Below, piece by piece: positions 13,384-19,943 of a stretch of DNA of 19,943 bases (the stretch's first letter is position 1; each line of letters starts with the position of its first letter). The stretch lies in the NCBI GenBank assembly GCA_015485895.1, contig WFSR01000005.1, forward strand, positions 1 to 19,943, read 5' to 3'. The notes beneath the pieces are model-generated. The model worked only from the letters and a program-made list of their open reading frames with translations, was not told where the DNA came from and ran no database searches. This stretch comes from Candidatus Microgenomates bacterium (lineage in GTDB: Bacteria; Patescibacteriota; Microgenomatia; UBA12405; UBA6130). Made by a program: the position numbers and the translations under genes.

Positions 13384-13582
13384 GGAACTAGAAACTAGGT
13401 CAAACAAAATCCTAAATCCTAATGACCCAAATCCTAAACAAATTCAAATGATCAAAATTCAAATGTCCAAAACATTTTCTTTTTTCTTTTTCTTCTTTAT
13501 TTTGGTCATTTAGTCATTTGAATTTTGAGCATTGTTTAGGATTTAGGATTTAGGATTTTTTCCAAGCTCCAAGTTCCAAGCC
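13384..13582. repeat. Long imperfect inverted-repeat element, copy 3
   Basis: The element begins with GGAACTA-GAAACTA (13384-13399) and carries the 35-nt family core at 13407-13441. Its right arm mirrors the left (13501-13558), ending in GGATTTA x3 (13539-13558) and then CCAAG(C/T)(T/C) x3 (13562-13582). The centre is pyrimidine-rich on this strand (about 13474-13500), as in copy 2. The 16-bp palindrome is absent, and GTTTAG runs straight into GGATTTAGG. The nusA promoter begins 4 nt after the element. Confidence 0.8.
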
Positions 13583-13585
13583 CGT

Positions 13586-13614
13586 TTGACCTTATTCGGG
13601 GTCTCTGCTACAAT
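13586..13614 (+). promoter_or_regulatory. Promoter of the nusA-infB operon
   Basis: TTGACC (13586-13591), 17 nt, then TACAAT (13609-13614) preceded by TGC make a strong extended -10/-35 promoter. The predicted start is near 13621, about 34 nt upstream of the nusA ATG. Confidence 0.75.
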
Positions 13615-13625
13615 TAAGCAAGTTG

Positions 13626-13648
13626 GGCGGTGGGGAACCGCCTTTTTT
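13626..13648 (+). terminator. Terminator-like hairpin in the nusA leader (possible attenuator)
   Basis: GGCGGT (13626-13631) pairs with ACCGCC (13637-13642) around GGGGA and is followed directly by six T (13643-13648), a complete intrinsic terminator signature. It lies between the nusA promoter and ATG 13655, starting only about 5 nt after the predicted transcript start. Read-through is therefore needed for nusA expression, which suggests attenuation. Confidence 0.6.
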
Positions 13649-13654
13649 AAAAAG

Positions 13655-14773
13655 ATGATTGATTTTAAAAAATTACCAAGGACGGAATTTGCCGCTGCGG
13701 TCGCCCAAATCGCGGGAGAGCGGCGCATTGACCCGCAAACGATTATTGAATCGGTTAAACTGGCAATTGTGGCGGCTTATAAAAAGGATGCTCGGGAACG
13801 GGGTGAAGAAATTGATCCTGAGGCTAAATATGAAGTGGAACTAAATCCTGAGTCGGGGCTGGCAAAAATCTTCTTGATTGGTAAGGATGGCCAGAAAAAA
13901 GAAGTAACCCCGCCAAATTTCGGCCGGATTGCCGCTCAAACGGCCAAACAGGTTATTATCCAAAAAATTCGGGAGGCGGAAAAAGAGGCTATTTTTGCCG
14001 AATTTGCTAGCAGAGTGGGAACTTTAGTGAATGGAGTTGTGCTGCGCGCGGATGGGCCGGCGGTAATAGTTGGTGTCGGCAAGGCCGAAGCCGTTATGCC
14101 GCGTGAGGAAAAGATACCTGGTGAGCAGTATGTTCCTCCGGTAAAAATGGTCTTTTACCTTAAGGAAATTCGCGAAGATGATGGTCACCGAATGATGATT
14201 GTTTCCCGGGCAGCTCCCCAGTTGGTGGAAGAATTGTTCCGTCGTGAAGTGCCTGAGGTAGCGGCTGGCAGCGTGGAAATTACCCGGGTTGCCCGCCGGC
14301 CGGGTAAGCGGACCAAAATTGCCGTTCAATCGCACCAAAATGGTGTTGATCCGGTAGGTTCTTGTGTTGGCCAGGAAGGGGCCCGGGTTCATGTGGTCAT
14401 GGACGAGTTGGGTGGCGAAAAAATTGATATAATTCCCTTTAGCCAAGATATTAAACAATTGGTGAAAGCAGCCCTTTCACCGGCGGAAACTATTTCTATC
14501 AAGAAAATCGATGATCAAAAGAAAATTATTGAGGTGGAGGTGCCGGAAGAAGAATTGGCCCGAACTATTGGTATCCGGGGTGAAAATGTAGAATTGGCTG
14601 GAGAACTGGTTGGTTATGAGATTGAGGTCGGGCCGACTAAAGCCAAAAAAGCCAAAATAAAAGCAAAAATGGCGACAAAGAAGGAAACCAAAAAGCTGGC
14701 TAAGAAAAAAGCAGCGGCAGGAAAAGCTGCCGGAACTAAGAAAAAAGTTGCCGAAGCGAAAAAGAATGAGTAG
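13655..14773 (+). CDS. nusA: Transcription elongation/termination factor NusA
   Basis: From ATG 13655 the protein has about 372 residues. The RNA-polymerase-binding N domain (about 1-125, FAAAVAQIAGERRIDPQTIIESVKLAIVAAYKKD) is followed by an S1 domain (VGTLVNGVVLRADGPAVIVGVGKAEAVMP) and two KH domains with the hallmark DPVGSCVGQEGARVHVVMDELGGEKIDIIPFS and a later IGIRGENVELAGELVGYEI. After about residue 325 comes a Lys/Ala-rich tail resembling histone H1 tails, with no acidic repeats of the E. coli type. An in-frame TTG at 13586 lies within the -35 box and is rejected as a start. No Shine-Dalgarno precedes the ATG. infB follows after 32 nt. Confidence 0.95.
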   Translation: MIDFKKLPRTEFAAAVAQIAGERRIDPQTIIESVKLAIVAAYKKDARERGEEIDPEAKYEVELNPESGLAKIFLIGKDGQKKEVTPPNFGRIAAQTAKQVIIQKIREAEKEAIFAEFASRVGTLVNGVVLRADGPAVIVGVGKAEAVMPREEKIPGEQYVPPVKMVFYLKEIREDDGHRMMIVSRAAPQLVEELFRREVPEVAAGSVEITRVARRPGKRTKIAVQSHQNGVDPVGSCVGQEGARVHVVMDELGGEKIDIIPFSQDIKQLVKAALSPAETISIKKIDDQKKIIEVEVPEEELARTIGIRGENVELAGELVGYEIEVGPTKAKKAKIKAKMATKKETKKLAKKKAAAGKAAGTKKKVAEAKKNE

Positions 14774-14805
14774 AAACAGGCAACGAACTAGGGAGGAAAA
14801 CCAAA

Positions 14806-16287
14806 ATGGCAAAGGAAGAAACAAAATTACGACCACCGATTGTTACCGTGATGGGCCATGTTGATCATGGCAAGACCTCTCTTTTAGATTACATCCGAAA
14901 AACCAATTACGCTCGCCGGGAAACGGGCGGTATTACCCAAAGTATCGGTGCTTACCAGGCGGAGATTACCGTTGATGGCCAACCGGAAAAGATAACTTTT
15001 ATTGACACACCTGGTCATGCCGCCTTTGCCCAGATGCGAGCTCGGGGTGCCCAGGTAACTGACTTGGCAGTTTTGGTGGTTGCCGCCGACGAAGGGGTTA
15101 AGGAACAAACGCGAGAATGCCTAGAGCACATTAAAGCAGCCGGGGTTCCCTTTATCGTGGCGATTAATAAAATTGACTTGCCGACTGCTGACCCTGATAA
15201 AGTGAAAGCCCAATTAGCGGAAGTTGGCTATCCTCCCGAAGAGTACGGCGGCAAAATCCCCACGGTGGCTGTTTCGGCTAAAACCGGAGCTGGCATCCCA
15301 GATCTCTTGGAGTTGATTGTTTTGATGGGTAAAATGCTGGAGTTAGCCGGCGGTATGAATGATAGCCTTGAAGCGGTGGTTTTGGAATCAAGGAAAGATC
15401 CCCGGCGAGGAGCAGTGGCGACAGTCATTGTAAAGACCGGTCATTTAGAGCCGCGGCAAACGGTTTATCTGGGTCAGGAAGCGGTGAAGATTCGTGCTCT
15501 CCAGGCTGAAAATGGCCAGGCTTTGCAATGGGTGGAACCGGGCCAGCCGACAGAAGTCCTTGGTTTTGTTGAGCCGCCACCGGTAGGAGCTATTTTAACT
15601 TCCCAGCCTCGAAATGTTAGCGCTGGTAAAAAAGGAAAACTTGCTATAAAGGCACGGACAAAAGATGACCTCTTAGCTCTTTTGGTAGAACAACCTAAGG
15701 AGGAGAAGAAGCTGAAAATTATCCTCCGCGCTGACACTCGAGGTAGTCTGGAAGCGGTGGAGAGGAATTTGCCAATTGGGGTGGAAATAGTCGCGGAAGG
15801 GATAGGGGCAATAAACGAGAGTGATGTTTTTCTTGCACAGACTAGCCAAGCGCAAATTTACGGTTTTCGGACAAAAATTGACCTAGCGGCTGAGAAAGAA
15901 GCCCGTCAACATAAGATTTTTTGGCGGACATTTTCCCTTATTTATGAATTGTTAGAAATGATGGAAAAAGAAACTCGGCAATTGCAGCAGCCAGGGGTGG
16001 CGAAAGAAATTACCGGTCGGGCTGAAATTTTGCAAATTTTTCCCTATAATAATCAAAAAGTGGCCGGTTGCCGGGTGACAAAAGGAAAGATAAATAAGCA
16101 GTGGCGCGTTCATTTGCTGCGTGAAGGTAAGGAATTGGGCGAAGCGCGAATTAAATCCCTGCGCCGCGGTAAACAGCCGGTTGATGAAGTTAGCGAAGGA
16201 AACGAGTGCGGTCTTCTTCTAAGCCCCCAGCTTGACTTCCAGGTAGGTGATGTGCTAATATCCTATAGCAATAGAGAATTACATTAA
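14806..16287 (+). CDS. infB: Translation initiation factor IF-2 (short form)
   Basis: IF-2 is the GTPase that brings initiator tRNA to the ribosome. The 493-residue protein has G1 GHVDHGKT at residues 17-24, G3 DTPGH at 67-71 and G4 NKID at 121-124, then domain II and the domain III hallmark LRADTRGSLEAVERNL with VGIGAI-like EGIGAINESDV. Domain IV ends ECGLLLSPQLDFQVGDVLI. The whole N-terminal extension found in E. coli (890 aa) and B. subtilis (716 aa) is absent; the protein begins a few residues before the G domain. GGGAGG at 14791-14796 lies 9 nt before the ATG. ylxR, usually between nusA and infB, is missing. Confidence 0.96.
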   Translation: MAKEETKLRPPIVTVMGHVDHGKTSLLDYIRKTNYARRETGGITQSIGAYQAEITVDGQPEKITFIDTPGHAAFAQMRARGAQVTDLAVLVVAADEGVKEQTRECLEHIKAAGVPFIVAINKIDLPTADPDKVKAQLAEVGYPPEEYGGKIPTVAVSAKTGAGIPDLLELIVLMGKMLELAGGMNDSLEAVVLESRKDPRRGAVATVIVKTGHLEPRQTVYLGQEAVKIRALQAENGQALQWVEPGQPTEVLGFVEPPPVGAILTSQPRNVSAGKKGKLAIKARTKDDLLALLVEQPKEEKKLKIILRADTRGSLEAVERNLPIGVEIVAEGIGAINESDVFLAQTSQAQIYGFRTKIDLAAEKEARQHKIFWRTFSLIYELLEMMEKETRQLQQPGVAKEITGRAEILQIFPYNNQKVAGCRVTKGKINKQWRVHLLREGKELGEARIKSLRRGKQPVDEVSEGNECGLLLSPQLDFQVGDVLISYSNRELH

Positions 16288-16298
16288 AATAATTAACT

Positions 16299-17159
16299 AT
16301 GAATCAGCAAATTAGCCAACAATCAGAAGCCTTAACGGCAGTGCTCAATCGGGCTGCCAATATCGCCGTGTTAATTAATGAAGCTAATTTTGATGCCCTA
16401 GCGGCTGGTCTGGCGCTCTATTTGAGCTTACGGGAAGCCAAAAAGGAAGGCGGTGTGTTTTTGACTGCCTCTGGAGCTAATGATTGGCAATCTTTGGCTG
16501 GGGCGGAGTTCCTGCGGACTGATTTGGGCAATGAGCATCTTTCAATCGATCTAAATTACCCCCTTGAAAAGATCGAAAAAGTTTTCTCTGATGATAGCCA
16601 AGGGAAACTCCGTTTAGTAGTGCGCTTGAAAGAAGGGGCCGAGCCGATTAAAAAGGAGCAGGTGACCTTGGATTTTCAGGCGCCAAAGCCTGATTTGGGT
16701 TTTGTCTTTGGCAATTTTGAGATACCGACTATTCCTGTTTCGTGGCTGGCCAATAAGGAGAGTTGGGCTATCTTTAGCCATAATTATAATGGGAAAGCAG
16801 GCTTTTCTTTTGTTGATCCGATGAGCTACTCGGAAATGGTGGCTCATCTTTTGCAAAATTTGGGCCTGCCATTTAATGCCCAAATGGCTCAAAATCTTTA
16901 CCAAGGGATTCGTCAGGCTACTAATTCATTTGCCAATGTTAATGATTACCGTACTTTGGAAACGGCTGCCCTCTGTTTTAAAATTTTTCAATCTCGTGAG
17001 GCCAAGCCGGCGACTCCTCAAATGAGTAGTGGGGAGACAATCCGCCAGGAACCGGAGAGTATCGAGAATAAGGAAAGTGGAAATATCTTTGGCCAGCCGA
17101 AAGTAGCCTTTCCAACCCCAAAGATTTTTCAAGGTTCGACGACACCTAAAAGCCATTAA
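16299..17159 (+). CDS. Degenerate DHH-family protein (NrnA-like, probably not catalytic)
   Basis: The 286-residue protein aligns in outline with DHH/DHHA1 phosphoesterases such as NrnA, which degrade short RNAs and pAp. NEANFDALAAGLALYLSL (27-44) corresponds to the HxNPDGDAxGS motif, FSHNYNGKAGF (159-169) to DHH, SYSEMVAHLLQNLGL (176-190) to the SSxEIxxxLL helix, and LYQGIRQATNSF (200-211) to LxxGIxTDTGxF. In every motif the metal-binding His or Asp is lost except D32. The last 50 residues are polar and look disordered. Its position between infB and rpsO is where an nrnA-like gene often sits in other bacteria, so it is probably a diverged descendant with a structural or binding role. Confidence 0.65.
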   Translation: MNQQISQQSEALTAVLNRAANIAVLINEANFDALAAGLALYLSLREAKKEGGVFLTASGANDWQSLAGAEFLRTDLGNEHLSIDLNYPLEKIEKVFSDDSQGKLRLVVRLKEGAEPIKKEQVTLDFQAPKPDLGFVFGNFEIPTIPVSWLANKESWAIFSHNYNGKAGFSFVDPMSYSEMVAHLLQNLGLPFNAQMAQNLYQGIRQATNSFANVNDYRTLETAALCFKIFQSREAKPATPQMSSGETIRQEPESIENKESGNIFGQPKVAFPTPKIFQGSTTPKSH

Positions 17160-17201
17160 GTCATTTGCTTTTAATGGTGGAGTTGGTATTATAAGAAAAG
17201 G

Positions 17202-17229
17202 TTTACTATTCTGAATTTTCTGTTACAAT
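17202..17229 (+). promoter_or_regulatory. Promoter of rpsO-pnp
   Basis: TTTACT (17202-17207), 16 nt, then TACAAT (17224-17229) preceded by TGT. The predicted start is near 17236, leaving a leader of about 26 nt with AAGGAG (17251-17256) 5 nt before the rpsO ATG. Confidence 0.65.
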
Positions 17230-17261
17230 AGACAAGCCAAAAAAAGAAATAAGGAGTAAAG

Positions 17262-17531
17262 ATGCCTTTAGAAAGTAAAGAAAAAGAAAAAATTATCAAA
17301 AAGTTTGCCCGAGCGAAGGGTGACACAGGATCACCAGAGGTGCAAATAGCTCTCTTGGATCGCGAAATAAAAGATCTTTTGGCCCATCTTAAAATTCATA
17401 TCCACGACACTCCGGCTAAAAGGGGGCTTTTGAGCAAGATTGCTAAGCGTCGGCGTCTTCTCCGCTATTTAGCAGCGCACAATAAGGACCGTTATCAAAA
17501 ACTTATCAAGGAACTGGGACTACGCAAATGA
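17262..17531 (+). CDS. rpsO: 30S ribosomal protein S15
   Basis: The 89-residue protein is full length for S15, which binds the central domain of 16S rRNA early in assembly. The family signature is clear: GDTGSPEVQIALLDREIKDLLAHLKIH, HDTPAKRGLLSKIAKRRRLLRYLAAHN, then YQKLIKELGLRK. It has its own promoter and a good Shine-Dalgarno. Its TGA overlaps the pnp ATG (ATGA at 17528-17531). The rpsO-pnp order is widely conserved, and in E. coli rpsO is translationally autoregulated. Confidence 0.98.
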   Translation: MPLESKEKEKIIKKFARAKGDTGSPEVQIALLDREIKDLLAHLKIHIHDTPAKRGLLSKIAKRRRLLRYLAAHNKDRYQKLIKELGLRK

Positions 17532-19723
17532 GTACTGTACAATTAGGTAAGGAAAGTTTTTCAATCGAAGTTGGCGGCCGAACATTAACGCTTTCGAGTG
17601 GTGGCTTTGCTTTTCACAGCGATGCTGCCATCATTGCCCGCTATGGGGAGACAATGATTTTGGCAACAGTAGTTCGTGGCCGGCCCCGGGAAGATTTAGG
17701 CTATTTCCCTCTTCAGGTTGAATATATCGAGCGCCTTTATGCTGGCGGCCGGATTAAAGGAAGCCGGTGGGTTAAAAGAGAAGGACGGCCTTCCGATGAA
17801 GCGGTTCTAATTGCCCGCTTGATTGACCGAGCAGTGCGGCCCCTTTTCCCTAAGGGCTTTTACGATGAAGTTCAGGTTGTCTTGACTCTGCTTTCGGTGG
17901 ACCAAAAGAACGACCCTGTCTTTCCAGCTTTAATGGCAGCGACGGCAGCTTTGCAAATCTCAAGTTTGCCGTGGCAGGGTCCGTTGGGCGGTATTCAAGT
18001 AGGCTGGCGCGATGGTCAACCATTTGCTAATCCTTTGGAGCCGGAGAAGGATTTTTCTGATCTTGCTTTGACGATGGCTGCCGGCCCAGAAGGCGTAGTA
18101 ATGCTCGAGGCTGGAGCCCGAGAGATAAAAGAAGAAGATTTTTATCGGGCGGTGATCTTTGGCCAAAAAGAAAGTCTGCGGCTGGCAAAATTTGTGGCTG
18201 ATATTGGTAAGAAAATAGGCCGGGAAAAATATCTGACGCCATCATCTTATCCCCATGATGATGAAGTAGCGGCGGTGGAGAAAGTCATTACCGCTGAGCT
18301 AAAGAAACGGGTGGAAAATCTTGCCGCCGGAGAGGGCAGTGATCTGGAAGACTTAAAAACTTTAGCTAAGGATGAATTGGCAGAAAAATTGGGAGCTTTG
18401 CGAGTTGGCTTGGCGGTAGAAAAACTTTGGAAAGAGGCAGTTCGCCGGCGAATTTGGGCAGGCAAGCGGCCTGACGGGCGCCGGGAAGACGAAATTCGGT
18501 CGATTTGGGCCAAGGTAGGCGTTTTGACCCGGACGCATGGATCAGCCATTTTTACTCGGGGCGAAACCCAGGTGCTGACGGTAGCTACTTTGGGAGCGCC
18601 ATCATTGCGACAACTAATAGAAAGTGCCGAGGGTGAAGAAAGCAAACGTTATATCCATCATTACTCGATGCCCGGTTATGCCACCGGTGAGCCGGGACGT
18701 TTTGGCAGCCCCAAGCGACGGGAAATTGGCCACGGAGCGTTAGCCGAACGGGCTTTGGAACCGGTTATTCCCCCGGAAGAAAAATTCCCTTATACAATCC
18801 GGGTTGTTTCTGAAGTTTTATCTTCCAATGGGTCAACTTCAATGGCCAGTGTTTGCGGTTCAACTTTGTCGTTGATGGATGCTGGGGTACCGATTAAGCG
18901 ACCGGTAGCCGGCATTTCGGTTGGTTTAGTAACTAAAGGCAAGGAATTTAGGCTTTTAACTGATATTGCCGGTATCGAGGATTTTAATGGTGATATGGAT
19001 TTCAAAGTGGCTGGGACCAGCGAGGGGATTACCGCCGTCCAAGTCGATATCAAAATTCATGGTCTGAGCCAGGAAATTGTCAAAGGGGCGCTCCAGCGAG
19101 CCCGAGAAGCACGGGAGAAGATTTTAACTATTATGGCTGAAGTTTTACCCCAACCGCGGGCGAAGATATCTCAATTGGCGCCGAAGATTGTTTTGATCCA
19201 TATCTCACCGGCTTTGATTGGTGAAATTATCGGCCCAGGAGGCCGGATCATCCGCAAAATGAGCGAAGAGAATGATTGTGAAATTAACGTTGAGGATGAT
19301 GGAACGGTTACCGTTAGCGGTCTTTCTCAAGAGGGAGTTGATAAGGCGGTGGAGGAAATTCGGGCTTTAACCCACGAGGTCAAACCAGGCGAAGTTTTCA
19401 GTGGCCATGTTACCCGAATTCAACCCTTTGGAGTTTTTGTGGAATTTTTGCCAGGCAAGGAAGGCTTGATACATATTTCTGATTTAAGTGATGGCTTTGT
19501 TAAGGATCCAGCCCGCTTGGTCAAACCGGGCCAAGAGATAAAAGTTGTTGTCAAGGAAATCGATGATATGGGGCGGGTGAATTTGCGGCCGGAAACACCC
19601 TTTCCAGGGGAAAAACGTCCTCCACGGCCGAGTGGTTTTAGTCCCCAACCCCAACCCTTCCAAAGCAGTTTTCGCTCTCGGTTTGCCGGTCCCCAGCGCC
19701 GCCGGCCCCGACCCCGTCGCTAA
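17528..19723 (+). CDS. pnp: Polyribonucleotide nucleotidyltransferase (PNPase)
   Basis: PNPase degrades RNA from the 3' end by phosphorolysis. The 731-residue protein has the full architecture. The first RNase PH domain includes ARYGETMILATVV and FPLQVEYIERLYAGGRIKGS. A helical linker follows, then the catalytic second RNase PH domain (GRREDEIRSIWAKVG, HHYSMPGYATGE, GSTSMASVCGSTLSLMDAG, with the metal-binding aspartates in IEDFNGDMDFKVAGT). Next come a KH domain (IGEIIGPGGRIIRKMSEEND) and an S1 domain (GEVFSGHVTRIQPFGVFVEF). After S1 there is a Pro/Arg/Gln-rich basic tail of about 35 residues ending RRRPRPRR. Translation is coupled to rpsO by ATGA overlap. Confidence 0.98.
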   Translation: MSTVQLGKESFSIEVGGRTLTLSSGGFAFHSDAAIIARYGETMILATVVRGRPREDLGYFPLQVEYIERLYAGGRIKGSRWVKREGRPSDEAVLIARLIDRAVRPLFPKGFYDEVQVVLTLLSVDQKNDPVFPALMAATAALQISSLPWQGPLGGIQVGWRDGQPFANPLEPEKDFSDLALTMAAGPEGVVMLEAGAREIKEEDFYRAVIFGQKESLRLAKFVADIGKKIGREKYLTPSSYPHDDEVAAVEKVITAELKKRVENLAAGEGSDLEDLKTLAKDELAEKLGALRVGLAVEKLWKEAVRRRIWAGKRPDGRREDEIRSIWAKVGVLTRTHGSAIFTRGETQVLTVATLGAPSLRQLIESAEGEESKRYIHHYSMPGYATGEPGRFGSPKRREIGHGALAERALEPVIPPEEKFPYTIRVVSEVLSSNGSTSMASVCGSTLSLMDAGVPIKRPVAGISVGLVTKGKEFRLLTDIAGIEDFNGDMDFKVAGTSEGITAVQVDIKIHGLSQEIVKGALQRAREAREKILTIMAEVLPQPRAKISQLAPKIVLIHISPALIGEIIGPGGRIIRKMSEENDCEINVEDDGTVTVSGLSQEGVDKAVEEIRALTHEVKPGEVFSGHVTRIQPFGVFVEFLPGKEGLIHISDLSDGFVKDPARLVKPGQEIKVVVKEIDDMGRVNLRPETPFPGEKRPPRPSGFSPQPQPFQSSFRSRFAGPQRRRPRPRR

Positions 19724-19741
19724 TCGTGCTAGCTTAGGAAA

Positions 19742-19943
19742 ATGAGCCTAGATCTTTTTAATTTGCCGGCTGATAAAGTTGCTCCCCGCTTATTAGGCCA
19801 GTGGCTTTGCCGTCGCTTTTCTAACGGCCAGGTAAGGAAATATCGGATTAGTGAAGTTGAGGCCTATGTGGGTGAAAAAGATCGGGCTTGTCACGCTTTT
19901 CATGGCCTGACTGAGCGGACGGCGGTGATGTATGGCCCTAGTG
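19742..19943 (+). CDS. 3-methyladenine DNA glycosylase (AAG/MPG family), 5' part
   Basis: The frame opens at ATG 19742, 18 nt after pnp, and runs off the window end with 67 codons visible. The translation shows the start of the AAG family: LPADKVAPRLLGQWLCRRF, then the motif ISEVEAYVGEKDRACHAFHG, then LTERTAVMYGPS, matching the family pattern ETEAYxGxxDxASHAxxGxTxRTxxMFGxxG. The glutamate in EVEAY is the position of the catalytic acid that activates water. The enzyme would excise alkylated purines such as 3-methyladenine. A weak GGAAA lies just before the ATG. The short gap suggests co-transcription with pnp. Confidence 0.9.
   Translation, partial: MSLDLFNLPADKVAPRLLGQWLCRRFSNGQVRKYRISEVEAYVGEKDRACHAFHGLTERTAVMYGPS

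Noticed and set aside
13539..13558. GGATTTA array resembles telomere repeats (one base from TTTAGGG)
   Set aside because: The array has only three units, is internal to a bacterial gene cluster, and is one of many unrelated heptamer words, so the likeness is most likely coincidence.
17153..17177. Possible terminator after the DHH-like gene (CCATTAA / TTAATGG)
   Set aside because: The stem is AT-rich with an 11-nt loop and no T-run follows, so it does not meet the intrinsic terminator pattern.

Overview
This window most likely comes from a member of the Candidate Phyla Radiation (Patescibacteria). That is an inference from several compact core proteins found together. IF-2 starts directly at its G domain (493 aa). 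HrcA is only 242 aa. DnaJ has no zinc finger. NusA ends in a Lys/Ala tail. The nusA-infB-rpsO-pnp cluster lacks ylxR, rbfA and truB. TGA is an ordinary stop, used in several ATGA start/stop overlaps, so the code-25 lineages are excluded. I cannot name a finer lineage. No rRNA, tRNA, CRISPR array, transposase or phage gene was seen.

Layout. At 60-759 lies a VapBC-like toxin-antitoxin pair (AbrB-fold antitoxin, PIN toxin). At 1071-2126 is a FemAB-type aminoacyltransferase. It converges on a minus-strand unit, rmuC then a UvrD-like helicase with a C-terminal nuclease, and the two stop codons share one TTAA. At 6099-7193 the minus strand carries an RBBP9-like serine hydrolase, two very small overlapping single-span membrane ORFs, and an uncertain 98-codon frame. 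An EamA transporter (minus) follows at 7309-8166. From 8549 the plus strand carries a small membrane protein, hrcA, grpE, dnaK and dnaJ, tightly packed with ATGA overlaps, then trxA on its own promoter. At 13655-17159 are nusA, infB and a degenerate DHH-family protein. At 17262-19723 are rpsO and pnp, and the window ends inside a 3-methyladenine DNA glycosylase gene.

Regulation is unusually readable. Most single genes have an extended -10 box (TGnTAnAAT) ending only 5-7 nt before the ATG, which predicts leaderless mRNAs. hrcA, trxA, nusA and rpsO instead have leaders. hrcA is preceded by a degenerate CIRCE operator with exact 9-9-9 geometry over a promoter inside the upstream gene. The nusA leader holds a terminator-like hairpin starting a few bases after the predicted transcription start.

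The long intergenic regions (about 760-1056, 8280-8520, 13209-13582) are built from short tandem words with a period of exactly 7 nt (GGAACTA, AAATCCT, GGGCTAA, CCAAGCA, AAAGTGA). They contain three related long imperfect inverted-repeat elements that share a 35-nt identical core. One of them is inverted relative to the other two. A separable 16-bp palindrome sits in two of the elements. This repeat family and the leaderless promoter pattern are the least explained signals here.
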